Shown piece by piece: positions 1-4,740 of a stretch of DNA of 6,630 bases. The notes beneath the pieces are model-generated. The model was not told the origin of the DNA and did no database searches. It saw nothing but the letters and a program-made list of their open reading frames with translations. The number at the start of each line of letters is the position of its first letter. Within the stretch, counting starts at the first letter, position 1. Source of the stretch: Lachnospiraceae bacterium (GTDB lineage Bacteria > Bacillota_A > Clostridia > Lachnospirales > Lachnospiraceae); assembly GCA_017996675.1 (NCBI GenBank), contig JAGOGN010000085.1:1-6630 (forward strand), in the 5' to 3' direction. The translations under genes were made by a program, and so were the position numbers.

Positions 1-50
1 TTGTAATTATGGACAGAAAGCTGATATAGAAAGTCACAAAGGAGAAGGAT
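1..50 (+). other. Leader of the aldo/keto reductase gene; possible upstream gene end or weak promoter
   Basis: The only firm element is the ribosome binding site AAAGGAG at about 38-44, well placed for the ATG at 51. The rest is ambiguous. One frame (from base 3) reads VIMDRKLI and stops at TAG 27-29, which could be the tail of an upstream gene. Alternatively TTGTAA at 1-6 and TATAGA at 25-30, 18 nt apart, resemble a weak promoter. The window edge prevents a choice. Confidence 0.3.
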
Positions 51-1058
51 ATGAAGTATTTAGAATTAGGGAAAACTGGATTGAATATTTCTCGGATGGG
101 TTTTGGAGGAATTCCAATTCAACAAAGTGCACAGGAAGATGTTACAAGATTACTTGCACATCTGCACAAAAATGGAATCAATTTTATTGATTCTGCAAGG
201 GGATATACCATTAGCGAAGAACGAATTGGTGTTGCACTAGAAGGAATGCGCGACGACTTTGTTCTGGCAACGAAATCAATGGCCCGTTCTTTTGAAGAGA
301 TGGAGCGAGATATCCAAATCAGTCTGAAGAATTTTAAAACAGATGTGATTGATTTGTATCAAATTCATAATCCAAGCATGGCAGACCTTTTAAAAGTATG
401 TAGTGAAGATGGCGCATTAAAGGCGTTACTTATGGCGAAAAAAGAAGGTAGTGTTCGTCATCTTGGACTGACAGCTCATTCCCTGGAAGTATTTGAACAT
501 GCACTTACACTGGATTGGGTTGAAACCATTATGTTCCCTTATAATATTGTGGAAACACAGGCAGAGGAATTGATCAAAAAGTGTAAAGAAAAACAAATTG
601 GATTTATTTGTATGAAGCCACTTGCAGGTGGTGCAATTGAAGATGCAACAATCGCTCTTCGTTTTATAAGTCAAAATGATGGCGTATCAGTTGTGATACC
701 AGGCGTTTACAAAGAGGAAGAAGCAAATCAGAATCAAATGGCGATCGAAGATGAGAGCGTATTGACAGAGCAGGAAAAGGAACAGATTGCTAAAATACGT
801 CAGGATTTGGGAACGAATTTTTGCAGACGATGCAATTATTGCCAGCCTTGTCCTCAAAAAATCAATATTTCAGGTTGCTTTTTATTTGAAGGATATTTAA
901 GTCGATATGGACTAGAAAATTGGGCAATTGACCGTTATCAGGCAATGCCTGTAAAAGCCAGTGCCTGTGTAAAATGCGGTTTGTGTGAAAGCAGATGCCC
1001 TTATCAATTACCAATTCGTAACATGCTTGAAAATTGCGTACAGAAATTTGGAGAATAG
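51..1058 (+). CDS. Aldo/keto reductase with C-terminal 4Fe-4S (ferredoxin-like) domain
   Basis: 335 residues. The N-terminal part (about 1-235) is an aldo/keto reductase TIM barrel, opening MKYLELGKTGLNISRMGFGG. The likely catalytic tetrad is visible: D47 and Y52 in FIDSARGY, K75 in LATKS and H106 in LYQIH. The family reduces aldehydes or ketones with NAD(P)H. The C-terminal part carries eight Cys in two clusters: C258, C261, C264, C267, and C306, C309, C312, C316 followed by Pro. The second has the classic CxxCxxCxxxCP spacing of a 4Fe-4S ferredoxin site. This arrangement is common in AKRs of strict anaerobes and suggests electron exchange with an Fe-S or ferredoxin partner. The substrate is unknown, and the protein is probably cytosolic since no signal peptide is seen. 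The start is supported by AAAGGAG at 38-44. The end of the gene carries the ribosome binding site of the next gene, 3 nt away, so the two are likely co-transcribed. Confidence 0.93.
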   Translation: MKYLELGKTGLNISRMGFGGIPIQQSAQEDVTRLLAHLHKNGINFIDSARGYTISEERIGVALEGMRDDFVLATKSMARSFEEMERDIQISLKNFKTDVIDLYQIHNPSMADLLKVCSEDGALKALLMAKKEGSVRHLGLTAHSLEVFEHALTLDWVETIMFPYNIVETQAEELIKKCKEKQIGFICMKPLAGGAIEDATIALRFISQNDGVSVVIPGVYKEEEANQNQMAIEDESVLTEQEKEQIAKIRQDLGTNFCRRCNYCQPCPQKINISGCFLFEGYLSRYGLENWAIDRYQAMPVKASACVKCGLCESRCPYQLPIRNMLENCVQKFGE

Positions 1059-1061
1059 AAA

Positions 1062-2312
1062 ATGAAAAAAGAATATTTAGAGTCAAGAAGACAGCAGATT
1101 TTAGAACAAATGGAAGAGGTTTCTATTGGAATTTTATATTCCGGAATTGATTACCATGTAAGTTTAGATGAATATTATCCATTTGAAGTCAATAAAACAT
1201 TTTTTTACTTAACAGGTATTGCAAGAAACCAGATGATTTTATTTTTGGACAAATCCAATCCAGAAAAGATAAGAACCATCTTATTTATTGAAGAAGCAGA
1301 TCCAAAGAATGAAAAATGGTACGGAAAGAAATTAACGAAGGAAGAAGCAAGGCAAGAAAGTGGAATCGAACAGGTAGAATTTCTGGATTCTTTTCCTTCG
1401 ATTGTCGGAAGAATGATTTCTAGTTGTGCAGTTCAAAAAGCATATTTTGATCTTTCCAGAGAAAGTGAAGAAGATTTACCAGATTATAATCAGGTAAAGG
1501 GACTTGAATTTCAAAAAAAATATCCAGGAGTTGCTTTAGGAGATTTATTTCCAATGGCTGCTTATATGAGAATGGCAAAGGATGAGGGTGAAATAGCTGC
1601 AATTCAAAACGCAGTAGAAATTACCAGACAGGGATTAGAAGACGTTTTAAAGACCTTAAAGCCAGGAATGAAAGAATATCAGGTACAGGCAAATTACGAA
1701 TACAGAATTCGCTATTTAGGATCTAGTGGACCTTCGTTCCAAACGATTGCAGGCTCCGGATATAATGGAACGATGCTTCATTATGAGACCAATCAGTGTG
1801 AATGCAAGGATGGAGATTTACTTTTGCTGGATTTGGGCGCGAAATATGAAGGGTATTGTTCGGATATTACCAGAACTTATCCAATTAACGGAACCTATAC
1901 GAAACGTCAGAGAGAGTTTTATGAGATTGTTTTAAGAGCGAATAAAGAAGTGATTGCAAATGCACGACCTGGAGTAACTACGGTTGAACTCAATGATATT
2001 TGCAAAAAAATTCTTGCAGATGGACTAATTCAGTTGGGCCTGATCAAAGAAGAGAGCGAATTAGGAAAGTACTATATGCATGGGGTTTCCCATCATTTAG
2101 GACTAGATGTACATGACGCAACCCATAGTAAAGGTAAGAAGTTAAGACCAGGGGCAGTCATTACCAATGAACCAGGTCTCTATATTGAAGAAGAGAATAT
2201 CGGAATTCGTATTGAAGATGATTTGTTAATCACGGAAGATGGATGTGAAGTGCTATCAAAAGCGATCATCAAAGAGATGGACGAGATCGAAGAATTTATG
2301 AAAAAACAGTAG
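1062..2312 (+). CDS. pepP: Xaa-Pro aminopeptidase (M24B metallopeptidase)
   Basis: 416 residues, slightly shorter than E. coli PepP. It removes the N-terminal residue from peptides with proline in position two, and is probably cytosolic. An N-terminal AMP_N-like domain (about 1-150) precedes the pita-bread catalytic domain (about 170-400). All five metal ligands expected for the dinuclear Mn site are present: D257 (LLLDLGA), D268 (CSDITRTYP), H344 (GVSHHLGLDVHD), E370 (ITNEPG) and E385 (GIRIEDD). The accessory histidines H240 (MLHYETN), H340 and H351 are also conserved, so the enzyme should be active. The ATG at 1062 lies 3 nt after the upstream stop. Its ribosome binding site (GGAGA at 1050-1054) lies inside the end of the reductase gene, implying translational coupling. 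No functional link between the two products is obvious beyond co-expression. Pro-specific peptidase is secure; the choice of pepP over a paralogous M24B name is less so. Confidence 0.93.
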   Translation: MKKEYLESRRQQILEQMEEVSIGILYSGIDYHVSLDEYYPFEVNKTFFYLTGIARNQMILFLDKSNPEKIRTILFIEEADPKNEKWYGKKLTKEEARQESGIEQVEFLDSFPSIVGRMISSCAVQKAYFDLSRESEEDLPDYNQVKGLEFQKKYPGVALGDLFPMAAYMRMAKDEGEIAAIQNAVEITRQGLEDVLKTLKPGMKEYQVQANYEYRIRYLGSSGPSFQTIAGSGYNGTMLHYETNQCECKDGDLLLLDLGAKYEGYCSDITRTYPINGTYTKRQREFYEIVLRANKEVIANARPGVTTVELNDICKKILADGLIQLGLIKEESELGKYYMHGVSHHLGLDVHDATHSKGKKLRPGAVITNEPGLYIEEENIGIRIEDDLLITEDGCEVLSKAIIKEMDEIEEFMKKQ

Positions 2313-2313
2313 T

Positions 2314-2345
2314 AAAAAAACGGGTCAGGCATTATGCCTGACCTG
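2314..2345 (-). terminator. Intrinsic terminator at a convergent gene junction, favouring the minus strand
   Basis: The inverted repeat 2321-2345 forms an 11-bp stem (CGGGTCAGGCA / TGCCTGACCTG, one G-U pair) with a TTA loop. Read on the minus strand, it is followed by seven U (from A2314-2320), a textbook Rho-independent terminator for the small membrane-protein gene, whose stop codon abuts the stem. Read on the plus strand, the tail is only TTATT, so termination of the aminopeptidase transcript is probably weaker. Confidence 0.85.
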
Positions 2346-2564
2346 TTATTCTCCGTCTAGATTTCCAATATAGGAATCGATTGATTTCGTTACTACAGTC
2401 GTAGTAGTGGTTGATTTCGCTGGATGTGCAGTGGTGTCCCAAATTGCATAGGTCAGCCAGCAGATTAAAAGAAGACCTACAACTGAAAAAATAATGATGG
2501 TTTTCTTTCTTTTCTTTGCTTCATGTTCAAGTATTTCTTGCTTGGAGATTTTCTTTCCGCTCAT
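2346..2564 (-). CDS. Small single-pass membrane protein, unknown function
   Basis: 72 residues; I do not recognise the family. The N-terminus (1-21) is hydrophilic and Lys-rich (KKISKQE, KKRKK). A hydrophobic segment follows at about 22-42 (TIIIFSVVGLLLICWLTYAIW), then a roughly 30-residue tail with five consecutive Thr at 52-56. Positive-inside logic predicts a cytoplasmic N-terminus and an external C-terminus. No lipobox or clear signal-peptidase site is visible, so it is probably a membrane anchor. Reality as a gene is supported by an AAAGAGG ribosome binding site (2574-2580, read in reverse) 9 nt before the ATG, a TATAAT promoter upstream, and a strong terminator directly after the stop. 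It is a monocistronic minus-strand unit, convergent with the aminopeptidase gene and divergent from the DUF134 gene. Nothing nearby indicates its role. Confidence 0.75.
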   Translation of the reverse strand: MSGKKISKQEILEHEAKKRKKTIIIFSVVGLLLICWLTYAIWDTTAHPAKSTTTTTVVTKSIDSYIGNLDGE

Positions 2565-2599
2565 TGTTGAATACCTCTTTCTAATCAGGAATTTCTTTG

Positions 2600-2628
2600 A
2601 TTATAACTCAATTCAGAGAGATTGAAAA
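2600..2628 (-). promoter_or_regulatory. Promoter of the small membrane-protein gene
   Basis: On the minus strand, a perfect TATAAT -10 (2600-2605) is preceded at 17 nt by TTTTCA (2623-2628), a 4/6 match to the -35 consensus. The predicted transcript start is about 30 nt before the ATG at 2564. It stands back to back with the plus-strand promoter at 2662-2689. Confidence 0.6.
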
Positions 2629-2661
2629 GAACTATTCTTAAAAATGGTTGAGATTGATTGA

Positions 2662-2689
2662 TTGACTTTTTGCGAAAATTAGATATGAT
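2662..2689 (+). promoter_or_regulatory. Promoter of the DUF134 gene
   Basis: TTGACT (2662-2667) and TATGAT (2684-2689) are separated by 16 nt, each 5/6 to the sigma-A consensus. The start point would be near 2696, giving a leader of about 45 nt ending in the AAGGAG ribosome binding site at 2729-2734. Confidence 0.7.
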
Positions 2690-2739
2690 AAATAGGATAG
2701 ATTTGGATTTATGTAGATAGATGAAAATAAGGAGATATT

Positions 2740-3204
2740 ATGGCACGACCAATTAAATGGAGAAAAATCGAACAAACACCAGTGGTACCCTATTTTATTC
2801 CTGCACAGGAATCAGATGGTTCTATCGTGGAAATAATATTGAAACTGGAAGAATTAGAAGCAATTCGGCTGAAAGATCTTGAAGGGATGGAGCAGGCGGA
2901 ATGTGCACAGCACATGGAAGTTTCTAGACCAACGTTTCAGCGGATTTTATTGTCTGCAAGAGAAAAGATTGCAGACAGTTTGATTCATGGAAAAGTACTT
3001 CGCATTGAAGGCGGAAATTTTACGAAGAATATTTGCCCAATCACTTGTGGAAAGTGTGGAAAACAATGGAATGAAAGCATTGAAAATGTAGGGAGTATCC
3101 GAAATGGCCAATGTACTTGTCCATCTTGTGGCTCGAAGCAAATCGAGTGCCACCAAAAGGAAAATAAGAAGAACTGCTGTAAGAATTGCGGAAAACAAAA
3201 ATGA
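2740..3204 (+). CDS. DUF134 (UPF0251) family DNA-binding protein with Cys-rich zinc-ribbon-like tail
   Basis: 154 residues. The opening MARPIKWRKIEQTP and the block LEELEAIRLKDLEGMEQ...MEVSRPTFQRIL...AREKIADSLIHGKVLRIEGG are diagnostic of DUF134/UPF0251. This family has a sigma-like helix-turn-helix (here about 50-75), so a DNA-binding regulatory role is likely but unproven. After residue 95 there is a Cys-rich tail. C103-x2-C106 and C127-x2-C130 have the two-knuckle spacing of a zinc ribbon. Additional Cys occur at 99, 125, 137, 146, 147 and 150, with C147-x2-C150 forming a third knuckle. DUF134 genes often sit beside NifX/NifB-type or Mrp-type Fe-S genes; none is in this window. Start ATG has AAGGAG 5 nt upstream. 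The stop codon lies inside the hairpin that terminates the converging thyX gene. Confidence 0.88.
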   Translation: MARPIKWRKIEQTPVVPYFIPAQESDGSIVEIILKLEELEAIRLKDLEGMEQAECAQHMEVSRPTFQRILLSAREKIADSLIHGKVLRIEGGNFTKNICPITCGKCGKQWNESIENVGSIRNGQCTCPSCGSKQIECHQKENKKNCCKNCGKQK

Positions 3205-3233
3205 GAAGCCCTGATTGTAAACAAGACTTCTCA
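3192..3233 (-). terminator. Terminator of thyX, overlapping the end of the DUF134 gene
   Basis: TGAGAAG (3202-3208) pairs with CTTCTCA (3227-3233); an inner TTGT/ACAA can add pairing in the 18-nt loop. On the minus strand the stem is followed by UUUUUGUUUU (3192-3201), a good U-tract 31 nt past the thyX stop. On the plus strand the stem is followed by AAAATAG, with no U-tract, so the DUF134 transcript has no clear terminator. The DUF134 stop codon TGA is the first three bases of the stem. Confidence 0.65.
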
Positions 3234-3264
3234 AAATAGATTCCGTTCCTAAGACGATGAATGA

Positions 3265-3924
3265 TTAAAATTCCAAATCATCAAAAACGCAAGGAATGAG
3301 TGACTGGAACTCTTTTAAAAGTGGGAGTGCAAGTTCTCTCATTTGTGGATGAGCAGAAATATGAGCTCTGAGTTTAAAGAAATGTCTCCATTCTCTTAAG
3401 TTCATGGTAACTACGATTTCAGTTTTCACAGAGGTTGGAAGAACTCCTCTGGCAATCTGAGCAGTTGCCCCTAATTCAATCATTTTGATATAGTGTCTTT
3501 CGGCATCTTCCATAGCAGCAAGCCATTCATTCATAATCTCCTGAATGAGTTCAGGAGTATAATTTTTCATTTTGGTATCCAAAGCGATTCCGTCGGTGAT
3601 GTCAATCACATTAATTTCGCTACTGAATTTGTCATTACTGTAGTTACAATAGCGTGTACTTTCCTGTCCATAGGAAGCAATGCGGTGTCGAACGATTTCG
3701 TGTGAAACACCTCTGTCGCAGATGAAGCGAACTGTAATAGAATTATGTTCAATCATTGCTTCGTGACCGTTCTTAATTAATGATCGTACAAATTTTGTCG
3801 CTGAATCATCCGTAATGCGATCTTCACTTTTGTAGCAGGTGCGGCCTACGGATTCAATTTGTTTTAGAAGTTCGATTCCATTTATTTCAGTCTCAATATG
3901 GTAAAATGCTTTCGTTGATTTCAT
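3265..3924 (-). CDS. thyX: Flavin-dependent thymidylate synthase ThyX
   Basis: 219 residues, normal length for the family. It makes dTMP from dUMP with methylene-tetrahydrofolate as carbon donor and FAD/NAD(P)H as reductant, releasing tetrahydrofolate. The ThyX signature RHRx7S is intact at 79-89 (RHRIASYGQES) and is followed by TRY. Other family blocks are seen: GHEAMIEH (53-60), ARGVLPTS (158-165), and NLREWRHFFKLR (175-186), whose arginines are expected to contact dUMP. It is a cytosolic tetramer in characterised members. The ATG at 3924 has AAAGGAG 6 nt upstream (3931-3937), and a TTGTAA-17-TATAAT promoter lies about 35 nt further up. The gene is divergent from folA, the other folate/thymidylate enzyme here, and converges on the DUF134 gene. 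Confidence 0.97.
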   Translation of the reverse strand: MKSTKAFYHIETEINGIELLKQIESVGRTCYKSEDRITDDSATKFVRSLIKNGHEAMIEHNSITVRFICDRGVSHEIVRHRIASYGQESTRYCNYSNDKFSSEINVIDITDGIALDTKMKNYTPELIQEIMNEWLAAMEDAERHYIKMIELGATAQIARGVLPTSVKTEIVVTMNLREWRHFFKLRAHISAHPQMRELALPLLKEFQSLIPCVFDDLEF

Positions 3925-3957
3925 GTGTTTCTCCTTTACTTGAATGTATCAAGTTTG

Positions 3958-3986
3958 ATTATAACAATGAACAGGGAACATTACAA
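3958..3986 (-). promoter_or_regulatory. thyX promoter
   Basis: On the minus strand TTGTAA (3981-3986) and a perfect TATAAT (3958-3963) are separated by 17 nt. The start point would be near 3951, giving a leader of about 27 nt that contains the AAAGGAG site. The complement of the -35 (TTACAA) is 18 nt from TATAAA (4005-4010) on the plus strand, a weak candidate for a plus-strand promoter towards folA. Confidence 0.7.
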
Positions 3987-4030
3987 GTATTGTGTGAAAT
4001 GGTTTATAAAGTAAAAAAGGTTTCTATCAT

Positions 4031-4131
4031 CAAAAAGTGAGTTTCTTTTTTGGACAGACAAAGTTCTTTAGTTGAACGACAATAAAGAAAGCTTTTTTCT
4101 CATTTTTTTGCAAAAAAAAGGAGTAGGAAAA
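4031..4131 (+). promoter_or_regulatory. folA leader with A/T inverted repeats and a possibly sequestered ribosome binding site
   Basis: The 207-nt gap between thyX and folA ends in several A/T-rich inverted repeats. CAAAAAG (4031-4037) faces CTTTTT (4045-4050). TTCTTTA (4064-4070) faces TAAAGAA (4083-4089), followed by six T. A perfect 16-bp palindrome TTTTTTTGCAAAAAAA lies at 4103-4118. The folA Shine-Dalgarno AAGGAG (4118-4123) abuts the palindrome, and the CTC at 4099-4101 could pair with its GAG. The repeats are seen directly; that they form a regulatory RNA fold is inference. No strong plus-strand promoter was found in the gap. Confidence 0.35.
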
Positions 4132-4623
4132 ATGAATATAATTGTAGCAGTAGATCAAAACTGGGGAATTGGATTTGAAAATAAGTTGCTGGTTTCTATA
4201 CCAGATGACATGAAATTTTTTCGGGAAGTTACCATGGGAAAAGTTGTGGTGATGGGTAGAAAAACATTAGAATCTTTCCCAGGAGGAGGAGCTCTAAAGG
4301 GACGCACCAATATCGTCATGACCTGTAATTGCGGGTTTTCCAAGGACGGAACCCTTTGTGTACATGATACCAAAGAACTCTTGGAAGAGTTGAAAAAATA
4401 TAAAAGTGAAGATATTTATATCATCGGTGGGGAGTCTGTATATCGGGAGCTGTTGCCATTTTGTGATACTGCTTTTATCACAAAAATAAATTATGCTTAT
4501 AATTCAGATTCTTATTTTCCTAATCTGGACATGGAACCAGACTGGAAAATAACGGCAGAAAGTGACGAGCAGACTTATTTCAACTTGGAATACTTTTTCT
4601 ACAAATATGAAAAAATACAATAG
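4132..4623 (+). CDS. folA: Dihydrofolate reductase
   Basis: 163 residues, typical for bacterial DHFR. It reduces dihydrofolate to tetrahydrofolate with NADPH in the cytosol. Landmarks are the opening MNIIVAVDQNWGIG (1-14, including the Met20-loop Trp W11), the acidic catalytic residue D26 in IPDDMKFF (matching E. coli D27), the NADPH-binding GRKT at 42-45, and the glycine pair in YIIGGESVYREL (96-107). The Trp often found after GRxT is Leu here. The ATG at 4132 is chosen because AAGGAG lies 8 nt upstream and the protein then begins exactly as DHFRs do. An in-frame TTG at 4072 would add 20 non-homologous residues encoded by the A/T-rich leader. It is divergent from thyX. No clear terminator follows before the next promoter; an A/U-rich imperfect hairpin at 4606-4636 lacks a U-tract. 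Confidence 0.95.
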   Translation: MNIIVAVDQNWGIGFENKLLVSIPDDMKFFREVTMGKVVVMGRKTLESFPGGGALKGRTNIVMTCNCGFSKDGTLCVHDTKELLEELKKYKSEDIYIIGGESVYRELLPFCDTAFITKINYAYNSDSYFPNLDMEPDWKITAESDEQTYFNLEYFFYKYEKIQ

Positions 4624-4652
4624 TCATTTTTACATAACCTTCTTAATAAAAG

Positions 4653-4681
4653 TTGTCACAATTTTCCATTGACACTAAAAT
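4653..4681 (+). promoter_or_regulatory. Upstream promoter (P1) of ilvE
   Basis: TTGTCA (4653-4658) and TAAAAT (4676-4681) are separated by exactly 17 nt, each 5/6 to consensus. It overlaps the second promoter, whose -35 lies inside this spacer and runs up to the P1 -10. An interrupted inverted repeat, AGTTGTCA (4651-4658) and TGACACT (4670-4676), spans both -35 elements and could be an operator. Confidence 0.45.
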
Positions 4682-4696
4682 TATTTCGGTTATTAT
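4669..4696 (+). promoter_or_regulatory. Main promoter (P2) of ilvE
   Basis: A perfect TTGACA -35 (4669-4674) is followed 16 nt later by TATTAT (4691-4696, 5/6). The start point would be near 4703, leaving a leader of under 40 nt. That is too short for a T-box or other large riboswitch. The ribosome binding site AGGGGG (4727-4732) is 8 nt before the ATG. Confidence 0.75.
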
Positions 4697-4740
4697 AGTA
4701 GATGTGGTTAAAATGAATACATTATTAGGGGGAAACTATA

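Noticed and set aside
2..187. Open frame entering from the left edge and overlapping the reductase gene
   Set aside because: It runs about 60 codons but overlaps the well-supported reductase start by some 140 nt and its peptide resembles no family; likely a chance open frame.
3493..3705. 70-codon plus-strand frame inside thyX
   Set aside because: It is antisense to a conserved enzyme, has no ribosome binding site and no recognisable domain; a shadow frame.
4072..4131. TTG-initiated 20-residue N-terminal extension of DHFR
   Set aside because: It has no good ribosome binding site, is encoded by the A/T-repeat leader, and precedes a canonical DHFR start that has AAGGAG at the right distance.
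4606..4636. Hairpin at the folA stop codon as a terminator
   Set aside because: TATG-A-AAAAAT pairs with ATTTTT-A-CATA but is nearly all A-U, has a mismatch and has no U-tract after it.
4660..4674. CodY-like site before ilvE
   Set aside because: AATTTTC matches the left half of the CodY consensus, but the right half does not match; too weak to call.
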